Positions 32,051 to 40,577 of a stretch of DNA of 64,000 nucleotides are shown in pieces (position 1 is the first letter of the stretch; each line of letters starts with the position of its first letter). The stretch lies in NCBI RefSeq assembly GCF_020103725.1, contig NZ_JAHXBG010000007.1:186001-250000 (forward strand), in the 5' to 3' direction. The stretch comes from Hyalangium gracile. Its GTDB lineage: Bacteria > Myxococcota > Myxococcia > Myxococcales > Myxococcaceae. The translations under genes and the position numbers were made by a program. The notes beneath the pieces were generated by a model. That model made no database searches. It was not told the origin of the DNA and was given only the letters and a program-made list of their open reading frames with translations.

Positions 32051-34720
32051 TCACTCACGCTTGCCGAGGAGGATGTCCCCCACGTCCGCCGCCTGTCCCT
32101 CTTCCAGTGTAACGGGCACGCGCTCCACGTCCTGGCCGCTGACGACGAGCAGGATGCGCTGACCGGCCGCCACGCCCTCCAGGGTGAAGCTCCCATCCGC
32201 CGCCGTGGCCTTGTCCGGATCCATGGGCCGATCCTCCAGGATGAAGACCAGGGCGCCTCCCACGGGAGCCAGGCTGACCGCGTCCACGACGCGACCGCGC
32301 ACGCTGGCCGTGCCCTTCAAGGGGACCTCCAGCTCGGTCACGACTCCTGGGGCCGGAGTGATGAGGGCGTTGCCTCCGGCGCCGTCCGTCGTGCGGACCA
32401 GCACCCGGACGGGCTCGGCGGGCACGTCGCGCAGCTCGAAGCGATCGCCCGGGAACTCCCAGGTGCCGTTGCCCATCGGGAAGCTCATCACATCCTGGGC
32501 CTGGAGGGTCATCGTGAAGCCCTTCACGGGCTCACCCCCGCCCGCGCGCACCACCCGCCCTCTCAGCGAGGCTCCGGGCCGCAGCTTCACCACGAGCGTC
32601 TGCTCTCCGGCCTTCACTCCCTGCAGCTCGCCCATGCGTCCGCCACTGCGAGCCAGGAGCCTCAGGCGCATGTCGCGCTCGGCCGCCTGGACGGGAGGGG
32701 AGAGCGAGAAGTGCCCCTGCTCGTCCGCGACGGTGCCCTGGCGCGTGGCGTGCGGCTCTCCCTCGGGGAACACCATGACGTAGGCGCCCGGGGAGGGCGT
32801 GCCGTCCGGCTCGAGGACGACGCCCCGGAGCCTGTCCTTCTCGCGCGCTTCGCCGAACCAGAGCAGCTCGACGCGGGCCGTCTCCCTCGCGGTGACATCC
32901 ACCGGCTCCGGCTCGGAGATGCCGTTGCCCCGGAGCTCCGCGTGCCGCGCGCGCAGCTCATATCTTCCCGGTGGCAGCGTCATCCGGAAGCTGCCTGACT
33001 CATCCACCTCGATGGGGCGCAGGTCCGCGGGGCGGAAGCTCTTGCTCCGGACCAGGGCCACCACGACGAGGGGCTCGTCGGGCAGGGAGCCGCTGACCGC
33101 GCGCACCCGTCCCTCCACGGTGCCCATCTCCTCCAGGGTGAAGTCCGCCCGGGTCGTCTGCCCCTCCGTGACGTCCACCAGCTGGCTCACTCCGAGCGAG
33201 GCGCCCTCCCTGCGAGCCGTGAGGTTCGAGGAGCCCACGGGCATGCCCTCGAGGCGGTAGCGCCCCTCTGCGTCGGTGCGGGCCTCGCCGGGAGACTCCT
33301 CCGCCGAGCCTCCCCAGAGGTCCGTCCTGAGCACCTGGGCTCCGGCTATCGGCTGCCCGGCGCCATCCCTCACCTGGCCCTCCACCGCGCCCGTGCCCGT
33401 GAGGTGCAGCTCGATGGAGAAGTGCTCGCCCGAGGCCACCGTCAGCGCGCGCCGGCTGAGCGGAGCGAAGCCCGGGGCCGTCACCACCACGTCATAGCTG
33501 CCGGGGGCCAGGTGCTCCACGGCGAAGTGGCCGGTGTCGTCCGTCACGGCGCGGCCACAGTCGCCGCTGCTGCCGTAGGGGCTCACGTCCACGCGGGCTC
33601 CGGCGACGGGCGCTCCCGTGCCGCGAGCCACCACGAGCCCCTTCAGCACCGCGCTCGGGCCCAGCTGGATGCGCACGTCGCGCACCGTCTTCCCCGCGCT
33701 GACGATGAGGGCCTGCTCCAGCGCGCCCGCCTCGGTGCCTCGCCGCGCGGACACGGTGTGCTCCCCGGCCTCCACCTCCACGGAGAAGCCGCCGCCCGCG
33801 CCCGTGGTCGTCACCTCGGGCACGCGTCCGCTGACGAGCACCTCGGCGCCCGCGGCGGGGTGGCCCTGAGCATCCACGACGAAGCCCTCGATGACGCCCG
33901 CGGCCTTCAGCTCCACGGTGAGCGGGCCCGCCGTGGGCACCTTGACGCGCCGCAGGACGGCCAGGGTATGCCCCGGCGCCCGAGCCTCCAGCTGGTAGTC
34001 CCCCGGCGCGAGCCCCTCCACGCGGAAGCTGCCCCGCTCGTCGCTCGCGGTGTGCACCCGCTCCTCGGTGGGGGCCTCGATTCTCTGCCAGGGCTCCACC
34101 ATGCGGCCGTGCGCCGTGAGGACGAGCTCCACCAGCGGCAGGGGCTCCTTGGTGCCATGCACCACGGTGCGGCCGGTGAGGGACTGGCCCCGCTCCAGCG
34201 TGAGGCGCAGGAGCGTGCGCGCCTCGCCGAACGGGCGCGTCACGTCGCGCAGCAAGGAGCCGTAGCCCGGGGCGCGGACCGCCACCAGGTAGTTGCCGGG
34301 CCGCGAGGCGAGCCGGGCCCGCCCCTGCGCATTGGTGAGGCCCGTGCTCGCCAGGCGCCAGGACACCTCGTTGAGGTTCGGATCGCGAGCGCCGCGCCAG
34401 TACAGCCGCGCGCTGGCACCGGGCACGGGCTGCCCGCCCGCAAGCACCTCCAGCTCCAGCACCCCGTCCTCCTCGGACGGAGGCTCCACCAGGGAGGGAG
34501 TGCTGCCGGCGTCCGCGGTGCCTCGCACGCCCACATCCTCGGGGCGCTCCCGGTACCGCCGGGCGTCGGCGCGGCCGGTGGAGCTTCCAGCCTCGCGGGG
34601 CTCGACGGTGGCGGCGATGCCACGGTCCGCCGAGGCGCCGGAGCCTCCCAGGCTCCGGAGGAACAGGAGCACGGCTCCCACAACCAGCAGGGCCGTTGCC
34701 GCGATGATGACCTTGCGCAT
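32051..34720 (-). CDS. Large carboxypeptidase-regulatory-like repeat protein, paralogue of 17107-19911
   Basis: An 889-residue envelope protein with an N-terminal membrane segment (VIIAATALLVVGAVLLFL), a low-complexity linker and about nine beta-sandwich units of the carboxypeptidase-regulatory/transthyretin type (units begin LTGRTVVHG, IEGFVVDAQG, LKGLVVARG, VEGQVRDG, VEGRVRAVSG, LRGVVLEPDG, LRGRVVRAG and VRGRVVDAV). The first unit closely matches that of 17107-19911 (GVLELEV with QPVPGASARLYWRGARDP versus GVLELSV with GPVPGAAVSLFLRGAEDP), so the two genes arose by duplication. It ends without the PDZ domain of its relative (ADVGDILLGKRE). Likely periplasmic scaffold; function unknown. The start at 34720 was chosen from the membrane anchor; the ribosome site is weak. 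The preceding 195 bases to 34915 show no gene. Confidence 0.83.
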   Translation of the reverse strand: MRKVIIAATALLVVGAVLLFLRSLGGSGASADRGIAATVEPREAGSSTGRADARRYRERPEDVGVRGTADAGSTPSLVEPPSEEDGVLELEVLAGGQPVPGASARLYWRGARDPNLNEVSWRLASTGLTNAQGRARLASRPGNYLVAVRAPGYGSLLRDVTRPFGEARTLLRLTLERGQSLTGRTVVHGTKEPLPLVELVLTAHGRMVEPWQRIEAPTEERVHTASDERGSFRVEGLAPGDYQLEARAPGHTLAVLRRVKVPTAGPLTVELKAAGVIEGFVVDAQGHPAAGAEVLVSGRVPEVTTTGAGGGFSVEVEAGEHTVSARRGTEAGALEQALIVSAGKTVRDVRIQLGPSAVLKGLVVARGTGAPVAGARVDVSPYGSSGDCGRAVTDDTGHFAVEHLAPGSYDVVVTAPGFAPLSRRALTVASGEHFSIELHLTGTGAVEGQVRDGAGQPIAGAQVLRTDLWGGSAEESPGEARTDAEGRYRLEGMPVGSSNLTARREGASLGVSQLVDVTEGQTTRADFTLEEMGTVEGRVRAVSGSLPDEPLVVVALVRSKSFRPADLRPIEVDESGSFRMTLPPGRYELRARHAELRGNGISEPEPVDVTARETARVELLWFGEAREKDRLRGVVLEPDGTPSPGAYVMVFPEGEPHATRQGTVADEQGHFSLSPPVQAAERDMRLRLLARSGGRMGELQGVKAGEQTLVVKLRPGASLRGRVVRAGGGEPVKGFTMTLQAQDVMSFPMGNGTWEFPGDRFELRDVPAEPVRVLVRTTDGAGGNALITPAPGVVTELEVPLKGTASVRGRVVDAVSLAPVGGALVFILEDRPMDPDKATAADGSFTLEGVAAGQRILLVVSGQDVERVPVTLEEGQAADVGDILLGKRE

Positions 34721-34915
34721 GGAGAGGACTCGGAGGAGGGGCGTGCCGGGAGTGGACCTTATCCTGCTCCTGGTCGACCCGCGCGAATGCTCGCCTTGGC
34801 CCGTAAGTTGAAAGGGCGCTCTCCGCGGGCGCGGACCCACTGGAGGGCCGCCACATCAGGCGGTCTCGTTCGCCAGGGAGCTCATCGAGGACTCGGTGCA
34901 GCTTGGCGAAGGGCG

Positions 34916-36826
34916 CTACCACCTGATGGGGGGCAGGTTGAGCCCTCCATCGGTCCGCAGCTCCTCCAGGCGGGTCTGGTTCTGGCGCACCTGAAACCAG
35001 GAGCCGGTCCCCTCGGCGCTCTTCTTCCGCGCCTGCTCGAGCGCCTGCTCGACCCGCTTCAGCTCTGCTTCCGTCATTCCTCCGGATGGAGGGTCTCCGT
35101 CTCCCGCATCTCGAGCCCCTTCGAAGTCATCGCCCGCATCCCGGCCACCATCCGCTCCCGCGTCCTGGCCCGCGTCCTGCCCTCCATCGCCCCCCGCATC
35201 CTGGCCGCCGTCCGTGCCGCCATCCGAGCCACCATCCGAGCCGCCATCGCCTCCTCCGTCCGCCCCACCGTCGGCACCGCCATCCGCGCTCTCGGAGGAG
35301 GGCGGGGGCTCGCACTTCTCCACCTCGTCCAGCCACGCGAGCTGGCTGTCGAGGAAGCTCCCGTTGCTCGCCGCCCGGTCCCGGAGCGTGTCCCAAGGCC
35401 CGCTCTTCTCTTCCACCTGCGTGAAGCGCTCCCGCGCGCGGGTCCACAGCTCTCGGGTTCGCTCCACTCGGCAGTTCTTCACGTCGAGCTCCGCCGCGCC
35501 CCAGTCGTACAGCACGGCGCCATCGCCGAAGAGCCCCTCCAGGAAGCCCGGGTTCATCAAGAGGGCCTCCTCCATGAAGCGGTGCGCCTCGGCGTATCGC
35601 CCCTCCCGCGCATGTACCATCGCCAGGTTGTGGGTGGGCACCCACGGGCGGACCTGGAACACGGCGCTCTGCTCGAACGATGAGCCCGCCGCCTCCCACT
35701 CGCTCCGGCCGAAGCTCTTGCGTCCCTGCTCGTTGAGCTCGTGCGCGGTCCGCTCCTCGGAGGTACACCCCGAGCCCTGCGCCGTGAGCAGGAGCGCCAC
35801 CAGCAGGGGCAGCTTCCGGCGGAACACGCGGGACTCCGCGAGGAACAGGAGCACGAAGAGCGCCACCAGCACCCAGCTCCAGTCCCGTCGCGTCATGTGG
35901 CGCAGGGAGACCGTGCGTCCGGGCACCGACTCCAGGGCTGGCAGCAGCTCCTCCACCCAGTGGTCCTCGGCCACCACCGCCTTGCCCCCCGTGACGCTGG
36001 AGAAGTAGCGCAGGGTGTACGTGTCCCGGGCGGTGCTGTAGTTCAGGACGATGCGCGGCTCCTTCTTGCCCTGGGCGACCTCCTCGGGATCGTAGATGCC
36101 GGACGAGTAGGGCTCATCCGCCCCGAACGCCACCGTGTGCACGGGAATGCCGAGCCGCGCGAGCGCCTCCAGCGGGCCATCGCTGGGCTCGGGAGAGGAG
36201 GAGGTGTCTCCATCGCTGAGGAACACCACCTGCAGCGGGGACTCGCGGTTGCGCCACAGGTGGACGACGGTGCCCAGGGCCCGGCCGAACTCGCTGCCCG
36301 AGGCCTGGGTGAGCCGGTGATCGCGCAGGCTCTGGAGCTGCAGCAGCACCGCCTGCCGGTCCACGGTGATGGGGGCATGGATGGCGGTGCTGCCGCTGAA
36401 GCTCACCAGCGCGAACCGCGCGTCCGGCAGCGCCTCGATGAGGTCCTTGGCGAAGGCCTTCGCGGCCTCCAGCCGGTTCGCGTACTTCATCTGGGTCTTC
36501 GGGTTGGGGTGCGCATCCGGCACGACCATGCTGAGCGACGCATCCACGATCAGGACGATGTCGCGCGCCTGGCGCTTCACCGGTCCCTCGGAGTGGGTGT
36601 ATGGCCCGGAGGCGGCGGTGATGAGCAGGGCGCCCATCGTCCAGAGCCACAGGAAGTGCCAGCGCGGGCGGATGCGCGTGTACACGGTGAGGCGGGCCAG
36701 CGCCCCCGCGGAGACGCGCTCGCGCAGCCAGTCGACGGCCTCCTTCTGCCGGCCCATCACATGGAGGACCAGGAGGGTCCAGGGAAGCACCAGCAGGAGC
36801 GCCCAGGCGTGCTCGAGGCCGATCAT
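34916..36826 (-). CDS. BatB-like von Willebrand factor A protein fused to a TPR domain
   Basis: A 636-residue membrane protein. Two hydrophobic helices start it (ALLLVLPWTLLVLHVM and FLWLWTMGALLITAA). A VWA domain follows from residue about 85 with the MIDAS motif DASLSM and VVFLSDGDTSS. A third helix (VLVALFVLLFLAESR) leads to a tetratricopeptide-type region (NEQGRKSFGRSEWEAAGSSFEQSAVFQ, HNLAMVHAREGRYAEAHRFMEEAL). A long aspartate/glycine repeat and a coiled-coil C-terminus close it. The arrangement combines BatB and BatC of the Bacteroides aerotolerance set in one chain. It is the last gene of the MoxR operon and its ATG overlaps the BatA-like stop (ATGA). It probably acts with the MoxR ATPase on envelope or periplasmic proteins. 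Confidence 0.85.
   Translation of the reverse strand: MIGLEHAWALLLVLPWTLLVLHVMGRQKEAVDWLRERVSAGALARLTVYTRIRPRWHFLWLWTMGALLITAASGPYTHSEGPVKRQARDIVLIVDASLSMVVPDAHPNPKTQMKYANRLEAAKAFAKDLIEALPDARFALVSFSGSTAIHAPITVDRQAVLLQLQSLRDHRLTQASGSEFGRALGTVVHLWRNRESPLQVVFLSDGDTSSSPEPSDGPLEALARLGIPVHTVAFGADEPYSSGIYDPEEVAQGKKEPRIVLNYSTARDTYTLRYFSSVTGGKAVVAEDHWVEELLPALESVPGRTVSLRHMTRRDWSWVLVALFVLLFLAESRVFRRKLPLLVALLLTAQGSGCTSEERTAHELNEQGRKSFGRSEWEAAGSSFEQSAVFQVRPWVPTHNLAMVHAREGRYAEAHRFMEEALLMNPGFLEGLFGDGAVLYDWGAAELDVKNCRVERTRELWTRARERFTQVEEKSGPWDTLRDRAASNGSFLDSQLAWLDEVEKCEPPPSSESADGGADGGADGGGDGGSDGGSDGGTDGGQDAGGDGGQDAGQDAGADGGRDAGDDFEGARDAGDGDPPSGGMTEAELKRVEQALEQARKKSAEGTGSWFQVRQNQTRLEELRTDGGLNLPPIRW
35127..35290. 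repeat. Low-complexity DGG/DAG codon repeat inside the BatB/TPR gene
   Basis: About 165 bases encode a run of Asp-Gly-Gly and Asp-Ala-Gly triplets (SDGGSDGGTDGG, QDAGGDGGQDAG and similar). The array is imperfect at DNA level (units near GGCGGATGG) and acts as a flexible acidic linker between the TPR part and the C-terminal coiled coil. It is a likely spot for length changes between strains. Confidence 0.8.
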
Positions 36827-37821
36827 CGCAGGGGCCTCCGCAGCCAGAGGCCGTCCAGCGCGAGCCAGAGCGCCACCAGGAGCACGAGCCCCATCGCGCC
36901 ATACGCGCGCAGCGAGTGCTCCACCTGGGCGCCCTGGACCTGGAGGGGCTTGTGCTCGAGCCGGGTGATCTCATCGAAGATGCGCCCGAGCACGTCGTTG
37001 CTGTCGGCTCGGAAGTAGGTGCCTCCCGCCTGGGCCGCTATCTGCTTGAGCTGGGTGTCATTGAGCCGGGTGGTGAGCTGCTTGCCAGCGTCTCCAGGCA
37101 GCGGCTTGCCATTCACCCACACCGGCACGGGCTCGTCCTGGCCGATGCCGACCACGTAGAGCCGCATGCCCTTCTCCCTCAGGAAGCGGGCGGCCAGGAG
37201 CGGATCCGCGCCGAGGTGGCTCTCGCCGTCGGTCACCAGCAGCACCACCTGATCACGCCCCGGCTCCCGCAGCTCCAGCATCGCGGAGCTGGCCATGAGC
37301 AGGGCGTCCCCCACGGCGGTGCCACCGACGCGGTAGTGGTCGACGGACTCGTACGAGATCGAGTCGATCAGATCGACGACGGCCTGGGTGTCGGTGGTGA
37401 ACGGCGCCTGCGTCACGCAGATGGCGGCGAAGGCATAGACGCCGACGCGGTTGCCGGCGCTGCGGCGGACCAGCTCGGTCGACAGCTTCTTGAGCACCTC
37501 GAGGCGGTTGGGAGGGAAGTCAGCCGCCTGCATGGAGGCGGAGACATCCAGCACCAGGGCGAGATCGATGCCATCCTCGTCGAAGAGCTGCACCTCCTCG
37601 ACCTCCATGGGCCCGGCGAGGGTGAGCACGGAGAGGGCGAGCAGCGCCCCCTCGAGCCCCAGCAGCCACCCCCATCCTCCGCGCGAGCGGGAGGCGACCT
37701 CGCCGAACTGGAGCGGCGGGAAGGAGGCCGCCTCGCTCAGGAGCCGCCGCTTCCTCCACAGCACCCACGCCGGCACGGCGGCGAGCAGCAGCAGCAGCCA
37801 GGGCAGCTTCCAGGAGATCAC
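36823..37821 (-). CDS. BatA-like von Willebrand factor A protein
   Basis: A 332-residue membrane protein. One N-terminal helix (LLLLLAAVPAWVLW), a second (LLGLEGALLALSVLTLAG), then a VWA domain from about residue 85 with the MIDAS sequence DVSASM and VVLLVTDGESH. A C-terminal helix follows (YGAMGLVLLVALWLALDGLW). Such proteins, together with MoxR AAA ATPases, are thought to be chaperone-like units that bind ligands via metal. GTG at 37821 was chosen because it overlaps the stop of the DUF4381-like gene (GTGA), the same coupling as at the MoxR junction, and because a GGGGGAA site lies just upstream; a GTG ten codons earlier is unlikely. The BatB-like gene follows with a 4-base overlap. Confidence 0.87.
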   Translation of the reverse strand: MISWKLPWLLLLLAAVPAWVLWRKRRLLSEAASFPPLQFGEVASRSRGGWGWLLGLEGALLALSVLTLAGPMEVEEVQLFDEDGIDLALVLDVSASMQAADFPPNRLEVLKKLSTELVRRSAGNRVGVYAFAAICVTQAPFTTDTQAVVDLIDSISYESVDHYRVGGTAVGDALLMASSAMLELREPGRDQVVLLVTDGESHLGADPLLAARFLREKGMRLYVVGIGQDEPVPVWVNGKPLPGDAGKQLTTRLNDTQLKQIAAQAGGTYFRADSNDVLGRIFDEITRLEHKPLQVQGAQVEHSLRAYGAMGLVLLVALWLALDGLWLRRPLR

Positions 37822-38342
37822 GGCTTCCCCCGGAGCTCGATGCGCTTCCACAGATCGAACAGCTGCCTGGCATCCCGGCAGAGCATCCTGAAGGTCTCTC
37901 GCTCCGGGGGCCTCTCCCCGTACTGGGCGTCTCGCAGGCTGATGAAGAACCGGCCGGCGCGAGGGTCCGACAAGGCTTCAGCCAGCTCCGTGGCGGTGAG
38001 TGCCTCCATCTCCCGGCCGAGCTCACGCTCCAGGAACGAGCGAAGGAGGCTGGCCAGCGCGTGGCATCCCGCCCGGTAGTCCTGGGAGACCATGTAGCTC
38101 TCCTCCAGCGCGATGAGCCTGGTGGAGAGCGGCGATCTCTGTGGGCCCACGGGGGCGGCCTGGACGGGGGCGGGAGGGGGCGCCGCCGCCGGGGCCGGAG
38201 CGGGAGGCTTCTTGCGCAGGCGCCGCCAGAGCCACCAGGCCGCCAGGGCGAGGAAGGCGACGTGCCACCAGGCGATGGGCCACACCGAGAAGATCGGCAG
38301 CGGCTCGCCCAGGGGCTCTGGCAGAGGCGCTATCGAATCCAT
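37818..38342 (-). CDS. DUF4381-like membrane protein of the MoxR operon
   Basis: A 174-residue protein with an N-terminal periplasmic tail, one membrane helix (PIAWWHVAFLALAAWWLW) followed by RRLRKKPP, a proline/alanine linker and a helical cytoplasmic domain (QDYRAGCHALASLLRSFLERELG, DARQLFDLWKRIEL). In MoxR-DUF58-Bat operons this position is usually held by a DUF4381 or BatD C-terminal-like protein; similarity here rests on layout and position more than on clear motifs. It overlaps the DUF58 gene by 13 bases upstream and the BatA-like gene by 4 bases downstream. A full-length BatD was not found. Confidence 0.7.
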   Translation of the reverse strand: MDSIAPLPEPLGEPLPIFSVWPIAWWHVAFLALAAWWLWRRLRKKPPAPAPAAAPPPAPVQAAPVGPQRSPLSTRLIALEESYMVSQDYRAGCHALASLLRSFLERELGREMEALTATELAEALSDPRAGRFFISLRDAQYGERPPERETFRMLCRDARQLFDLWKRIELRGKP

Positions 38343-39217
38343 TGCTGCTTCCGGTGGAAGAAGTCCGACAGGGTGCGGCCCACGGGCGCCTGGGTCGACA
38401 CGGAGACCGTCAGCAGCCCATGGCGGGCGCCTGCCTCGGCCAGGAAGCGCTGCATCGCCTCCAGCGAGCCCGAAGCGTCCGGCGGGACGGAGCGCGCCTG
38501 CGTGGGGCCCTCCGGCGCCATGGCCAGGAGCCGCACGGGGCCCGGCCCCGCGTACTCGAAGGGATCGTAGACGTGGACGAGCGAGACGTCGTGCCGCTGG
38601 CCGATGAAGCGCAGATCGTCCGGCACGTCGTGGTCGATGAAGTCGGAGATGAGGAACACCACGAAGCGGCGTCCCCGGAGCGACTGGATGGCGTGGATGG
38701 CGGCGCGAGGGTCGGAGACGCGCGTCCTGGGCGGCGGGGCCTGCTGCTGGCCGGCCAGGGCGCGCAGGAACGTGTAGAGCTGCCGGCGGCCTCCCAGCGG
38801 GCGTGAGAAGTCCACCACCCGCTCATGGAAGGTGAGAAAGCCCAGGCGATCTCCGGCCTCGATGGCGGACAGCCCGAGCGTGGCGGCCAGCTCCATGGCC
38901 GTCTCCAGCTTGCTGCGCTCCTGCCAGCCCGAGTGCATGGAGGCGCTCACGTCGACGGCGACGATGACCTCGCGCTCGCGCTCCTCCAGATAGGTCCGCA
39001 CGAAGGGCTCATCGAGCCGCGCGGTCATGTTCCAGTCGATGTGGCGCTCGGGATCTCCCTCGGAGTAGTGGCGGGCCTCGTTGAACTCCATGCCGGAGCC
39101 GCGCACCGTCGTGACGTAGTTCCCGGAGTAGAGGGAAGAGACGTTGCGCTGGGCGACGAGCTCCAGCGCCCGGACCCGCGTCAGGATTCCGCTCTCGCCG
39201 GCCACGGCGTGCCTCAC
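38330..39217 (-). CDS. DUF58 domain protein of the MoxR operon
   Basis: A 295-residue cytoplasmic protein. The DUF58 core is visible as YSGNYVTTVRGSGMEFNEAR, YSEGDPERHIDWNMTAR and RTYLEEREREV. A VWA-like domain follows with DVSASMHSG and FVVFLISDFID. DUF58 proteins always accompany MoxR ATPases and are thought to link the ATPase to VWA partners. GTG at 39217 overlaps the moxR stop (GTGA). It overlaps the DUF4381-like gene by 13 bases downstream. Confidence 0.9.
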   Translation of the reverse strand: MRHAVAGESGILTRVRALELVAQRNVSSLYSGNYVTTVRGSGMEFNEARHYSEGDPERHIDWNMTARLDEPFVRTYLEEREREVIVAVDVSASMHSGWQERSKLETAMELAATLGLSAIEAGDRLGFLTFHERVVDFSRPLGGRRQLYTFLRALAGQQQAPPPRTRVSDPRAAIHAIQSLRGRRFVVFLISDFIDHDVPDDLRFIGQRHDVSLVHVYDPFEYAGPGPVRLLAMAPEGPTQARSVPPDASGSLEAMQRFLAEAGARHGLLTVSVSTQAPVGRTLSDFFHRKQQWIR

Positions 39218-40176
39218 TTCACCGGGACGATGCCGAGGATGTCGCTGACGATCTGGTCTGCCGTCACCCCTTCCGCCTCGGCGTGGTAGGTGAGCAGCAC
39301 GCGGTGGCGCAGCACGTCGGGGGCCACGGCCTTGATGTCCTCGGGGAGCACCGAGTTCCGCCCCTCGAGCACCGCCCGGGCCCGGGCCACCTGCACCAGG
39401 GCGATGGAGGCGCGGGGCGAGGCGCCCAGCGCGATGTGGCCCTTGTGTCGGGCCAGCTCGAAGCGCGCGGGATCGCGGGTCGCCTGCACCAGGTTGGTGG
39501 CGTAGGTGATGATGTGCTCGTCGACGTAGGTCTTCTTCCGGGTCTCCGCCTGGAGCTCCAGGATGTCCCCCGCCGCGATGGTCTCCTTGCTCGAGGGGAC
39601 CTCCCGCTCGTCCATCACCATCCGGACGATCTTCCGCTCATCCTCCACGGAGGGGTGGCGGATGATGAGCTTCATCAGGAAGCGGTCGACCTGGGCCTCG
39701 GGGAGCGGGTAGGTGCCCTGCTGCTCCACGGGGTTCTGGGTGGCGAACACCAGGAACGGCTGGGGCAGGGGATGGGACTGATCGCCCAGCGTCACCTGCC
39801 GCTCCTGCATGGCCTCCAGGAGCGCGGACTGCACCTTGGGCGCGGCGCGGTTGATCTCGTCGGCGAGGACGATCTGGGCGAACACGGGACCCTGGCGCAC
39901 CTCGAACTCGCCGGTGTCGCGGCGGTAGACACGCGTGCCGATGATGTCCGCGGGCAGCAGATCCGGCGTGAACTGGATGCGCTTGAAGGTGGCGTTGCAC
40001 GCATTGGCCAGCAGGCGCACGGCGCGCGTCTTGGCCAGGCCCGGCACGCCCTCCAGGAGCACGTGTCCGTTGGCCAGGAGAGCCAGCAGCAGCCCTCGCG
40101 CCAGCTCGTCCTGACCGACCAGGCCGGCCCTCAACCCACGGAGGATCTGATCCGTGCTCTGCTGAATGCGACTCAT
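39214..40176 (-). CDS. moxR: MoxR family AAA+ ATPase
   Basis: A 320-residue AAA+ ATPase that should act as a ring-shaped chaperone with the DUF58 and VWA proteins encoded downstream. Visible parts: Walker A GVPGLAKT, ADIIGTRVY and GPVFAQIVLADEINRA (Walker B DE), sensor region FATQNPVEQQGTYPLPEAQVDRF, and the C-terminal lid with GASPRASIALVQVARA. Length is usual. It is the first gene of the Bat operon; only 45 bases separate it from the small gene 40222-40554, so transcription may start further upstream at the M13 peptidase gene. Confidence 0.94.
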   Translation of the reverse strand: MSRIQQSTDQILRGLRAGLVGQDELARGLLLALLANGHVLLEGVPGLAKTRAVRLLANACNATFKRIQFTPDLLPADIIGTRVYRRDTGEFEVRQGPVFAQIVLADEINRAAPKVQSALLEAMQERQVTLGDQSHPLPQPFLVFATQNPVEQQGTYPLPEAQVDRFLMKLIIRHPSVEDERKIVRMVMDEREVPSSKETIAAGDILELQAETRKKTYVDEHIITYATNLVQATRDPARFELARHKGHIALGASPRASIALVQVARARAVLEGRNSVLPEDIKAVAPDVLRHRVLLTYHAEAEGVTADQIVSDILGIVPVK

Positions 40177-40221
40177 TCCGCCTCCCGGAGCGGACTATAG
40201 CCTCCGAGAGGTGGAATGGGC

Positions 40222-40554
40222 CTACCAGTCCCGAGGCCAGTCGTAGGCCTCGACCGCCCGGATGAAGTCGCCGAGGCTCGCGGCCTCGAGGAAGATCTGG
40301 CCGGTGGGGCGGCGGAAGCCGTCGGCGTGCTCCGGGTAGAGGGGACGCCCCGCGGCCTGCTGGGCGCGCGCGAATGCCTCGAAGCCCTCGTGATCGAAGA
40401 CCGCCTCGCGGATGCGCCAGGCGCCGTTCTCGCGCACGACACCCGCGAAGACGATGGGACTGCCGAGCGGTCTCGGGCTCGGCTCCGCCCCCTCATCGAG
40501 GGAGCGAAGCCAGGTGAGGATCGCGGCACGGCCAGTGGGAGCGCGAGGAGCCAT
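40222..40554 (-). CDS. Small unrecognised protein between the peptidase and moxR
   Basis: A 110-residue cytoplasmic protein with good codon use and a compact mixed composition (AILTWLRSLDEGAEPSPRPLG, GAWRIREAVFDHEGFEAFAR, FIRAVEAYDWPRDW). No family was recognised. The ATG at 40554 is given. A GTG at 40581 that overlaps the peptidase stop (GTGA) is also possible and would fit the overlap style of this gene cluster. It lies on the same strand as both neighbours. Confidence 0.65.
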   Translation of the reverse strand: MAPRAPTGRAAILTWLRSLDEGAEPSPRPLGSPIVFAGVVRENGAWRIREAVFDHEGFEAFARAQQAAGRPLYPEHADGFRRPTGQIFLEAASLGDFIRAVEAYDWPRDW

Positions 40555-40577
40555 GGGAGGTGAGGATACCTGCACGC

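Noticed and set aside
35100-35290. Regular repeat that could look like a CRISPR array
   Set aside because: The units are short codon repeats (DGG/DAG) in frame inside a gene, without spacers of constant length.
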